NCBI GenBank assembly: GCA_003154025.1 | Contig: PMCE01000197.1 | Location: 1-5,893, forward strand | DNA length: 5,893 bases | Source of the DNA: Syntrophaceae bacterium | GTDB taxonomy: Bacteria; Desulfobacterota; SM23-61 | Direction of reading: 5' to 3' | Part shown: positions 1 through 4,977 of the stretch, piece after piece | How positions within the stretch are numbered: the stretch's first letter is position 1 | Layout: every line of letters begins with the position of its first letter | Translations under genes and position numbers: made by a program | The notes under the pieces: generated by a model | Told to the model about the DNA's origin: nothing | Databases searched by the model: none | The model's input: the letters and a program-made list of their open reading frames with translations, nothing else

Positions 1-400
1 TGGCGATCTCCGCGGCGGTGTACAGGCTCATCGGGATCCGCAGAAAATCCCGGTCGGAGCCGATCGCCAGGTAGTCGGGCATGGCGAAGAGGGTGGCGGT
101 GAAACCTTTCCCGTCCTCGGACTGATGGCTGAGAAAGACCGGCTTCAAGCTCCGCAGGAAATCGGGGATATTTCCTTTCAGGAATTGAGCCAGGATGGCC
201 TGCTCCCGCTGAGTCCCATCCATCCGCAAGATGGACCGGGCGAACTCGGACCCGGTCAATGCACCCCAGGGCCGGGGGGGAATGTTCCGGATGAGAGCGG
301 CGGGGATATCGACCCGATCGGCGCCCAAGGCCGGGAGAGGGGGAAGAACGAGGACTACGAGTAGTAGAAACGGAAGTATTTTAATTCTCATAACCGACAT
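1..400 (-). CDS. Uncharacterised exported protein, C-terminus cut off by window edge
   Basis: An open frame reads leftwards from an ATG at 400 and has no stop before the window edge, giving 133 residues of a longer protein. Residues 4-27 form a typical Sec signal peptide: Arg/Lys at 5 and 7, a Leu/Val-rich core at 8-19, and a likely cleavage site after ALGA (24-27). The mature part has a hydrophilic region with SEFARSILRMDGTQRE at 51-66, then NIPDFLRSLKPV at 77-88 and DYLAIGSDRDFLRIP at 109-123. From memory these segments resemble a recurring family of hypothetical exported proteins with no assigned function. I could not check this, and no catalytic motif is visible. A second ATG at 391 would give a tidier signal peptide. 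Neither start has a well-placed ribosome site: a GAGGG lies about 15 bases before 400. It follows the FGE-like gene on the same strand after 257 bases, so it is probably a separate transcription unit. Confidence 0.75.
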   Translation of the reverse strand, partial: MSVMRIKILPFLLLVVLVLPPLPALGADRVDIPAALIRNIPPRPWGALTGSEFARSILRMDGTQREQAILAQFLKGNIPDFLRSLKPVFLSHQSEDGKGFTATLFAMPDYLAIGSDRDFLRIPMSLYTAAEIA

Positions 401-420
401 TTCAAAGCTAGAGTTCCCTC

Positions 421-449
421 TTTTTAACACATCCGTCTTTCCCCGTCAA
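421..449 (-). promoter_or_regulatory. Candidate sigma70-type promoter for the exported protein gene
   Basis: Reading leftwards, TTGACG (449-444, 5 of 6 to consensus) is separated by exactly 17 bases from TAAAAA (426-421, 4 of 6). Transcription would start near 414, leaving a leader of only about 14 bases before the ATG at 400. That would place the GAGGG at 420-416 outside the transcript. The match is reasonable but has not been tested. Confidence 0.35.
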
Positions 450-524
450 TTATTCTCGCTGCCTAGCCCCCGGGCTTTCTTCCGTGTATCCCTATGACGG
501 TTTGGAAAGGTCTTCCCAGAAATC

Positions 525-554
525 CCTCCCGTCCTCCCGTTTCCAAAGGGAGGA
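525..554. repeat. Tandem CCTCCCGT pair overlapping a 7-bp inverted repeat in the 401-657 gap
   Basis: CCTCCCGT occurs twice back to back at 525-540. The second copy forms part of an inverted repeat, TCCTCCC (532-538) and GGGAGGA (548-554), with a 9-base loop. Read on the minus strand it lies about 100 bases past the stop of the FGE-like gene and could form a GC-rich hairpin. Only a short T3 follows after further G-rich sequence, so it is a poor intrinsic terminator. TTTGGAAA at 501-508 is also complementary to TTTCCAAA at 540-547, giving a competing fold. I see no gene in 401-657. Confidence 0.3.
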
Positions 555-657
555 GAGCTTTGGAGGAAGATGGGAGATTCCAATTTTTCCTCCTTTCAAA
601 TGATTAAACTGTTACTCCTCACTAAATGCGCTCTCCGTTGCCGGTTGCGCTTCATCC

Positions 658-1539
658 TCACTTATCGTCGTCTTTGGCGCAGCGAAATCCGGTAACGAAA
701 CAAAAGCTCTTGCTGAGGGGATCATCGGAAATTCGGGTCGCGACTCGCCAGCTATCGTTGTGAAACCAAGACCCCCCGCGCAAAACTTTTTCCGAACCGC
801 TTTCCGGCCCGTGGGGATTTCTTGCCGGCGAGCGGGAGTAATACTCCGGGTCGTACCAGTCGCTGCACCACTGCCAGACGCTGGCTACCATATCATACAG
901 GCCAAAGCCATTCGGCGGGTAAGAGCCGACGGGAGTGGTGGCATGAAAGCCGCCCACATTGGCCTGTTCAATACTGATGGTGTCGCCGTAGACGTACTTC
1001 TTCCCCTCCAGATTGCCGCGCGCGGCTTTCTCCCACTCGGCCTCCGTAGGCAGTCTTTTCCCCAGCCACCGTGCGTAGGCCCGGGCGCCGTACCAGGAAA
1101 CTTTTACCACGGGGTGATTCTCATATCCCCGCTTGGGAACAAAGTGACCGTCCTCTTTTCGGATCTTGCACAAAAAGGAGGCTATGGGTCCCACGTTGTC
1201 CAGCCACTTCTCGCCACCTTCTTTCTGGTTGCCGAACAGGTTGAGAAAACGGGCGTAATCGGCATTGGTGACGAGATACCGGTCCAGGTAAAAGGAATCT
1301 ACATGGACGGTGTGAACGGGACGTTCTTCCCGGTCTCCGTCCAGGGAACCCATTTGAAAGGACCCGGCCGGAATTCGCACGGGGTCCTCCGCATGGGCTT
1401 GTACCCCTAGGAGGAACAACGTCAACCAAAGGCCAAACCAAAATGGGGACCGGCTGCCTCCGAACCTCCCCGTGCGGGTCAAGCGGATGTTTTTGAAAAG
1501 AGCTGTGGGTTCCCTCTCCACGCCGGTTTTTCCTTTCAT
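658..1539 (-). CDS. Exported FGE-sulfatase (SUMF1-fold) family protein without catalytic cysteines
   Basis: A 293-residue protein of the formylglycine-generating-enzyme fold (FGE-sulfatase, PF03781). The domain covers nearly all of the mature part: RIPAGSFQMGS at 55-65, RLPTEAEWEKAARG at 162-175, GLYDMVASVWQWCSDWY at 213-229, RGGSWFHNDSW at 254-264 and the terminal GFRCA. Residues 32-50 are hydrophobic and end in AHA, so it is probably exported or membrane-anchored, with an unusually long n-region of about 35 residues. True FGEs convert a sulfatase cysteine to formylglycine using two cysteines in a GGSYMCHRSYC-like segment. Here that segment has none, and the usual GNVWEW is ASVWQW, so sulfatase activation is unlikely and the role is unknown. 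I chose ATG 1539 because GAGGAG lies directly before it (spacing is short) and because it puts the hydrophobic segment closer to the N-terminus. An ATG at 1704 in the same frame overlaps the methyltransferase stop as TAATG and would add 55 residues of unconvincing sequence. Confidence 0.85.
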   Translation of the reverse strand: MKGKTGVEREPTALFKNIRLTRTGRFGGSRSPFWFGLWLTLFLLGVQAHAEDPVRIPAGSFQMGSLDGDREERPVHTVHVDSFYLDRYLVTNADYARFLNLFGNQKEGGEKWLDNVGPIASFLCKIRKEDGHFVPKRGYENHPVVKVSWYGARAYARWLGKRLPTEAEWEKAARGNLEGKKYVYGDTISIEQANVGGFHATTPVGSYPPNGFGLYDMVASVWQWCSDWYDPEYYSRSPARNPHGPESGSEKVLRGGSWFHNDSWRVATRISDDPLSKSFCFVTGFRCAKDDDK

Positions 1540-1587
1540 TCTCCTCGTTAGGCTTGTTGCCAGGGGGGGAAGCTTATTTCCCTCCGT

Positions 1588-1593
1588 ATTATA
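1588..1593 (-). promoter_or_regulatory. Perfect TATAAT box upstream of the FGE-like gene
   Basis: A consensus TATAAT reads leftwards at 1593-1588, about 50 bases before the chosen start at 1539. No convincing -35 hexamer sits 16-18 bases upstream (ACCCCT or similar). If used, transcription would begin near 1581, downstream of the alternative ATG at 1704, and would favour the shorter protein. A six-base match alone could be chance. Confidence 0.25.
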
Positions 1594-1703
1594 GTCATGT
1601 ACATTCCGAAAGGGGTAGATTTCATGCGGACGAAATTGACAATGGGAGCCGATTCTGCGAGCAAGGGAATCTTTGCTTCCGGCGAGTTCCCTTCCAGGCG
1701 GCA

Positions 1704-2468
1704 TTATTTTTCCGCGGCCAGGAGCAGATAATCATGCTTGAAGGCCAGCTTGTTGCCGTCCAGATGGAGATGGATGCCCGCCTGGATTCCCGCCCGGGCC
1801 AGGGCGGCCATGACCGTGTAAAGCGGCTTCGCGCGCTCCGGCGCGTTGGTGATGCCCATCCATTCGTCAAAATCTCTCTCCCTTTCCCAAGTCACCCGGG
1901 AGGTGATTCGAAGCCCCGATTCCCGGAGCAGTTCCCGCAGTTCATCGGCTGAGAGCGCCCGCACGTGGGTAGGATCCCTCAGGGTCTCCAGGGCATTGTG
2001 CAGCGCGCCGTCCTCTTCATTTTCGGAAGAAAGAAAATCGGCCACCACCACCCGGCCATTTCGCCGGGTTACCCTGACCACCTCATTCATCACCCTCGGG
2101 GGGTCGGTGAAATGGTGGACGGTCAACCGGGTCACCACGCAATCAAAGCTTTCTTTCTCGAAGGGAAGTTCTTCGGCCCGGCCGAGCTCGAAGCGGACGT
2201 TCTTCAACGCCGCTTTTTCGCACCGCCGGCGCGCTTTCTCCAGCATCTCGGGAGTGAGGTCATAGGCGACTACTTCGCGAACGGAGGGAGCCAGGGAGGC
2301 AGTGACAATCCCGGGACCGCACCCAAGATCCAATAGTTTCATCTCCCCGGTCGGCCTGACGGCGGCATGAATTCGCTCCAGAACCGCGGAATCGGTAAAC
2401 GCGGCGGCGGCGGAAAGTGTTTCGGCCTGTTTTTTGAACTCCTCTTTCACGCGCGAGAAATGATCCAT
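1704..2468 (-). CDS. Class I SAM-dependent methyltransferase (Methyltransf_11/UbiE-like)
   Basis: A 254-residue cytosolic enzyme expected to transfer a methyl group from S-adenosylmethionine; the acceptor is not predictable. The Rossmann-type motifs appear in order: motif I LLDLGCGPG at 45-53, the acidic residue D70 after strand 2 (VVAYDLTPEMLEKAR), RAEELPF at 97-103, SFDCVVTRLTVHHFTDP at 107-123, and RVTRRNGRVVVADF at 132-145. The C-terminal third (about 150-254) follows the pattern of UbiE/COQ5-like enzymes and ends on a beta-strand-like HDYLLLAAEK. The N-terminal MDHFSRVKEEFKKQAE is typical of this group. The start is secure: GGAGG at 2480-2476 sits 7 bases before the ATG. The stop overlaps a downstream in-frame ATG of the FGE-like gene as TAATG, and the more likely FGE start lies 164 bases away, so co-transcription is plausible. 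It is not EgtD, which has a different architecture. Confidence 0.92.
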   Translation of the reverse strand: MDHFSRVKEEFKKQAETLSAAAAFTDSAVLERIHAAVRPTGEMKLLDLGCGPGIVTASLAPSVREVVAYDLTPEMLEKARRRCEKAALKNVRFELGRAEELPFEKESFDCVVTRLTVHHFTDPPRVMNEVVRVTRRNGRVVVADFLSSENEEDGALHNALETLRDPTHVRALSADELRELLRESGLRITSRVTWERERDFDEWMGITNAPERAKPLYTVMAALARAGIQAGIHLHLDGNKLAFKHDYLLLAAEK

Positions 2469-2501
2469 TCCTAGTCCTCCATTTCCGGGGAAGAGCCGTA
2501 G

Positions 2502-2521
2502 GGGCGATTCATGAATCGCCC
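2502..2521. repeat. Perfect 20-bp palindrome, likely dispersed palindromic repeat
   Basis: GGGCGATTCA at 2502-2511 is followed without a gap by its exact reverse complement at 2512-2521. Allowing G:T pairs, the symmetry continues through 2498-2525, so the whole element looks like GTAGGGGCG...CGCCCTTAT. From general knowledge, GTAGGGGCG...CGCCC palindromes recur as short intergenic repeats in many bacterial genomes. No second copy lies in this window. It sits 33 bases before the methyltransferase start on the minus strand, within the predicted 5' leader of that gene, where the RNA could fold into a 10-bp hairpin (allowing for loop opening) before the GGAGG site. Confidence 0.7.
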
Positions 2522-2567
2522 TTATAAACGGTACCCAGAAGAGGTACGACGTTCAGCATAAATTCAA

Positions 2568-2594
2568 ATTATCGATAAGCAGGAGACGTGTCAA
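2568..2594 (-). promoter_or_regulatory. Candidate sigma70-type promoter for the methyltransferase gene
   Basis: Reading leftwards, a perfect TTGACA at 2594-2589 precedes GATAAT at 2573-2568 (5 of 6), with a short 15-base spacer. A 17-base spacer would instead give TAATTT (3 of 6). Transcription would start near 2561 and leave a leader of roughly 90 bases containing the 2502-2521 palindrome. The -10 overlaps a perfect 10-bp palindrome TTATCGATAA (2569-2578), which could be an operator or chance. Confidence 0.4.
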
Positions 2595-2605
2595 GATTTT
2601 TTGGA

Positions 2606-2619
2606 GGTCAAATTTGGCC
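2606..2619. promoter_or_regulatory. Near-perfect 14-bp palindrome next to the transporter promoter, possible operator
   Basis: GGTCAAATTTGGCC is symmetric at 12 of 14 positions, with CAAATTTG at its centre. It directly abuts the candidate -35 element at 2620 and lies about 150 bases before livK. The position fits a transcription-factor site, but no regulator gene is present in the window and a short palindrome of this size can occur by chance. Confidence 0.2.
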
Positions 2620-2648
2620 TTGAAAAAATGGATCACTTTTGATTTACT
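2620..2648 (+). promoter_or_regulatory. Candidate sigma70-type promoter for the liv operon
   Basis: TTGAAA at 2620-2625 (5 of 6) is followed after exactly 17 bases by TTTACT at 2643-2648 (4 of 6). This predicts a start near 2655 and a leader of about 117 bases before the livK ATG. It is the best plus-strand pair I could find in the divergent region. Confidence 0.35.
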
Positions 2649-2698
2649 GGATTGGTTGTTTCGGTTGTTCGGAACGGGATGAAGGTAGCATCTCTATC

Positions 2699-2745
2699 GG
2701 GGCAGGAAGAAGGAAGAGTCGTAGCGTCCTTCACCAAATTGCCCC
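2699..2745 (+). other. Possible nested hairpin in the livK leader
   Basis: GGGGCA (2699-2704) is complementary to TGCCCC (2740-2745). Nested inside, GAAGGA (2709-2714) is complementary to TCCTTC (2727-2732). Together they could form a two-part stem ending 12 bases before the livK ribosome-binding site. There is no T-tract, so it is not a terminator, and I do not recognise a riboswitch class. Confidence 0.25.
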
Positions 2746-2757
2746 CATCATCGAACC

Positions 2758-2764
2758 AAGGAGG
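2758..2764 (+). promoter_or_regulatory. Strong ribosome-binding site that decides the livK start
   Basis: AAGGAGG lies 7 bases before the ATG at 2772. The same frame is open further upstream to a TTG at 2652, but that start has no comparable site and would bury the signal peptide behind 40 residues. Confidence 0.85.
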
Positions 2765-2771
2765 TCTGCTT

Positions 2772-3992
2772 ATGAGGGGAAAAAAGTCTTCATGGGTTTG
2801 GGGGGTGGGCGGAATCTTCGCCATCCTGCTCCTTTGGGGCCAGGTGGGAACGGCCTTGGCGCAGGATACCGTAAAGATCGGGGCGGTCCTCCCCCTGAGC
2901 AAAGCCGCCTTTGCCCAGGCCGGGGAAGAGCAGAGACGGGGACTCCTGATGGCCTTGGAAGAGATCAACAAGGCGGGGGGAGTCCTGGGAAAGAAGGTTG
3001 AGCTGATCATCGAAGACGATACCGGCGAGCCTTCCGTGGGGATCTCCGCGGCGGAAAAGCTCCTCACCCGGGACAAAGTCGTGGCCCTGATCGGCGGCTA
3101 TTCCAGCACGATTACCTACGCCCAGCTCAATGCCATCCAGAGGTATGAACCCTTCGTCGCCTGGGCGGGGGCCTCTTCCACCAAGGTGGAGCACGACTTC
3201 GGGCCCAAGCGCTGGTTCTTCCACTACCACCCCTGGGATTACCACCGCCAATCCACGGTGCGCGACTTTCTCCTCTCCATCACTCCGCAGCCCAAGGCCG
3301 TGGCCGTCGCTTACGAGGACGGGATCTACGGGACCACCAGCCGGGATTACGTGGTGAAGTACCTGAAGGAGAAGGGCTTCAACGTGGTCTTCGACGAGCG
3401 GTTCAAAAGCGGGTCTTCGGATTTCACTCCCATGCTCACCAAGATCAAACGAACCAACCCGGAGGTCTTCTACTGGGTTGCTTACGCCGGCGACACCACG
3501 CTGATTATGAAGCAGGCCAGAGAACTCGACTTCAACCCGAAACTGTTCCTTTCCGTGGCCATCAATTTCCCCCAATACAAGCCATCTCTGGGGGCCACGG
3601 GGGATCATGTGGCCGGAGTCGATGTGTGGGTTCCGGGAATGAAATTGCCGGAGACCGTGAAGTGGATGGAAAAATTTAAGAAAGCTTACCCCGACCGCGT
3701 CCCCGAGTACTGGGTCCCCCTGGCCTACGCTAACCTGATGACCGTGGCGGAGGCTATCAAGAGGGCCGGGTCCACGGACAAGGAGAAGCTCATCGCCGCC
3801 ATGGAGAAGACCGACTACGACTCCCCCATGGGAAAAATGACCTTCAAGAAGAGCGAGGAAGGGGGCCTGCATCAGGCCATCGACGAGCAGATCGTCACCC
3901 AGTGGCAGGCGGGGGTGTCCCACGTCGTCTATCCGGTTTCCAAAGCCACCAGCAAGCTGATCTATCCGACGCCGAATTGGAAGAGCAGGTGA
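2772..3992 (+). CDS. livK: ABC transporter substrate-binding protein, branched-chain amino acid (HAAT/LivK) family
   Basis: A 406-residue periplasmic binding protein (type 1 fold, Peripla_BP_6) that captures the solute for the LivHM permease encoded downstream. Residues 1-30 are a Sec signal peptide: RGKK, a hydrophobic core around 9-23, and cleavage after ALA at 28-30. The mature protein starts with the family pattern TVKIGAVLPLS (33-43), then GLLMALEEINKAGGVLGKKVELIIEDD (57-83) and IGGYSSTITYAQL (107-119), where the YSS loop and the WAGASS strand end (131-136) normally touch the ligand. Domain 2 opens with AVAYEDGIYGTTSRDYV from about 178. Length and C-terminus (YPTPNWKSR) are normal. The ligand cannot be fixed: family members bind Leu/Ile/Val, other amino acids, amides, urea or aromatic acids. 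Residues 146-158 are unusually rich in Trp, Phe, Tyr and His. A palindromic repeat begins immediately after the stop codon. The symbol reflects the family only. Confidence 0.93.
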   Translation: MRGKKSSWVWGVGGIFAILLLWGQVGTALAQDTVKIGAVLPLSKAAFAQAGEEQRRGLLMALEEINKAGGVLGKKVELIIEDDTGEPSVGISAAEKLLTRDKVVALIGGYSSTITYAQLNAIQRYEPFVAWAGASSTKVEHDFGPKRWFFHYHPWDYHRQSTVRDFLLSITPQPKAVAVAYEDGIYGTTSRDYVVKYLKEKGFNVVFDERFKSGSSDFTPMLTKIKRTNPEVFYWVAYAGDTTLIMKQARELDFNPKLFLSVAINFPQYKPSLGATGDHVAGVDVWVPGMKLPETVKWMEKFKKAYPDRVPEYWVPLAYANLMTVAEAIKRAGSTDKEKLIAAMEKTDYDSPMGKMTFKKSEEGGLHQAIDEQIVTQWQAGVSHVVYPVSKATSKLIYPTPNWKSR

Positions 3993-3995
3993 GAC

Positions 3996-4075
3996 GCAAG
4001 TCGCAAGTCGCGAGTCGCAAGGCGTAAGGGCAAAAATGCTTTTACCGACTTGCGCTCTCGCGACTTGCGACTCGC
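3996..4075 (+). repeat. Long hairpin of 7-bp GCAAGTC-type units between livK and livH, possible attenuator
   Basis: Five consecutive heptamers, GCAAGTC, GCAAGTC, GCGAGTC, GCAAGGC and GTAAGGG, occupy 3996-4030. Their complements GACTTGC (4047-4053), GACTTGC (4062-4068) and GACTCGC (4069-4075) lie on the other side. I can pair 3996-4014 with 4057-4075 (one mismatch), 4016-4021 with 4049-4054, and 4024-4031 with 4038-4045, around an AAAAAT loop. TTTTT follows at 4078-4082. It starts 3 bases after the livK stop. The structure could act as a partial terminator or 3'-end stabiliser that keeps binding protein above permease. The unit structure suggests a REP/MITE-like dispersed repeat. It is not CRISPR: there are no spacers. 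Confidence 0.75.
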
Positions 4076-4093
4076 AGTTTTTCGAGCCGAACG

Positions 4094-4972
4094 ATGGAAT
4101 GGGCTGATTTTCTGCAGAGCTTTGCCAACGGGCTCTTGATTGCCGGCCTCTACGCGGCGGTCACCCTGGGGCTCACCCTGGTGCTGGGGGTGATGGGGAT
4201 CGTCAACTTCGCCCACGGCGAAATGGTCATGCTGGGGGCCTACAACACCTTCTGGTTGTTCACCCTCCTGGGGATCGATCCGCTCCTGTCGATCGGCCTG
4301 AGCGGGCTCCTGCTGTTTTTCATCGGGCTTTTCATCTATCGTTTTACCATCCGGCCGATCCTCAACGACCCTCCGCTCAACCAACTGCTCCTGACCCTGG
4401 GGCTTTCCATCTTTCTCCAGAACCTGGCCATGATTTTTTGGAAGACGGATTCGCGATCGGTCATCACCCCCTACTCGGGAATCTCCCTTTCCCTGGGGGA
4501 GGTGCATGTGGGGCTGACCCGTCTGCTCACTTTTCTCATCGCCGTGGGCTTGACCCTTCTTCTCCTCCTCTTCCTTTACAAGGCCAGGCCGGGAAGGGCG
4601 ATGCGGGCAGTGAGCGAAAACAACACCGCCTCCTGGCTGATCGGGATCAACGTCCAGAAGACCTATCTCCTGGCTTTCGGCGTGGCCTGCGCCCTGGCCG
4701 GCGCCGCCGGGGCCCTGGTCAGCACGGTCATGTACACTTTTCCCATGGTGGGATTCAAGCTGAGCCTGAAGGCCTTCTGCATCCTGGTCCTGGGAGGTCT
4801 GGGAAATATTCCCGGGGCTCTCTTCGGCAGCGTGATCCTGGGCCTTACCGAGTCCTTTGTGGGAACCTATGTACCTGAAGGATCGGGGTGGGCGGAGGGG
4901 ATTTCCTTCATCCTGATCATGATCATTCTGATCATCAAGCCGACGGGACTGGTGGGGACGCGCAGGGAGTAG
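4094..4972 (+). CDS. livH: Branched-chain amino acid-type ABC transporter permease LivH
   Basis: A 292-residue inner-membrane permease of the LivH branch (BPD_transp_2), which pairs with LivM to form the channel. About eight hydrophobic segments can be seen, near residues 11-33, 44-60, 62-83, 95-115, 143-162, 190-214, 225-256 and 269-288. The family hallmark GIVNFAHGEMVMLGAY is at 35-50. The cytoplasmic loop that contacts the ATPase is RPGRAMRAVSENNTASWLIGINV at 165-187 (usually RETA rather than NNTA), and LKAFCILVLGGLGNIPGALFG lies at 225-245. It ends in KPTGLVGTRRE, a normal terminus. No good ribosome-binding site precedes the ATG: upstream is GAGCCGAACG, just after the hairpin and T5. The livM start follows the stop after 5 bases. 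Substrate is unknown, as for livK. Confidence 0.95.
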   Translation: MEWADFLQSFANGLLIAGLYAAVTLGLTLVLGVMGIVNFAHGEMVMLGAYNTFWLFTLLGIDPLLSIGLSGLLLFFIGLFIYRFTIRPILNDPPLNQLLLTLGLSIFLQNLAMIFWKTDSRSVITPYSGISLSLGEVHVGLTRLLTFLIAVGLTLLLLLFLYKARPGRAMRAVSENNTASWLIGINVQKTYLLAFGVACALAGAAGALVSTVMYTFPMVGFKLSLKAFCILVLGGLGNIPGALFGSVILGLTESFVGTYVPEGSGWAEGISFILIMIILIIKPTGLVGTRRE

Positions 4973-4977
4973 AGAGA

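Noticed and set aside
465..476. AGCCC..GGGCT inverted repeat followed by TTT, terminator-like on the plus strand
   Set aside because: The loop would be only two bases, and no plus-strand gene ends there.
125..497. Two short plus-strand frames in the left end
   Set aside because: They lie mostly opposite the signal-peptide-bearing exported protein on the minus strand and have proline/glycine-rich, motif-free translations.
760..1410. Plus-strand open frame opposite the FGE-like gene
   Set aside because: The opposite strand carries recognisable FGE-family motifs throughout; this frame shows no family resemblance or ribosome site.
658..2468. Ergothioneine or ovothiol (EgtB/EgtD, OvoA) biosynthesis pair
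   Set aside because: The FGE-like protein has no N-terminal DinB-type iron-binding domain and appears exported, and the methyltransferase has the UbiE-like rather than EgtD pattern.
2628..2642. Tiny frame ATG GAT CAC TTT TGA resembling the first codons of the methyltransferase (MDHF)
   Set aside because: It has only four codons, no ribosome site at proper spacing, and the similarity is about ten bases, so probably coincidence.
2652..2771. Upstream TTG start extending livK by 40 residues
   Set aside because: The ATG at 2772 has an AAGGAGG site and begins a clean signal peptide; the extension has neither and overlaps the predicted leader.
2790..3923. Minus-strand open frame (377 codons) opposite livK
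   Set aside because: Shadow of the binding-protein gene, with low-complexity composition rich in Gly, His, Val and Leu and no motif.
3996..4075. CRISPR-like or multi-copy tandem array
   Set aside because: Units are 7 bp, contiguous and without spacers; the arms are complementary and form a hairpin instead.
4911..4938. Repeated TGATCA in the 3' part of livH
   Set aside because: It is explained by the Ile/Met/Leu-rich last membrane segment (ILIMIILIIK) using ATC/ATG/CTG codons.
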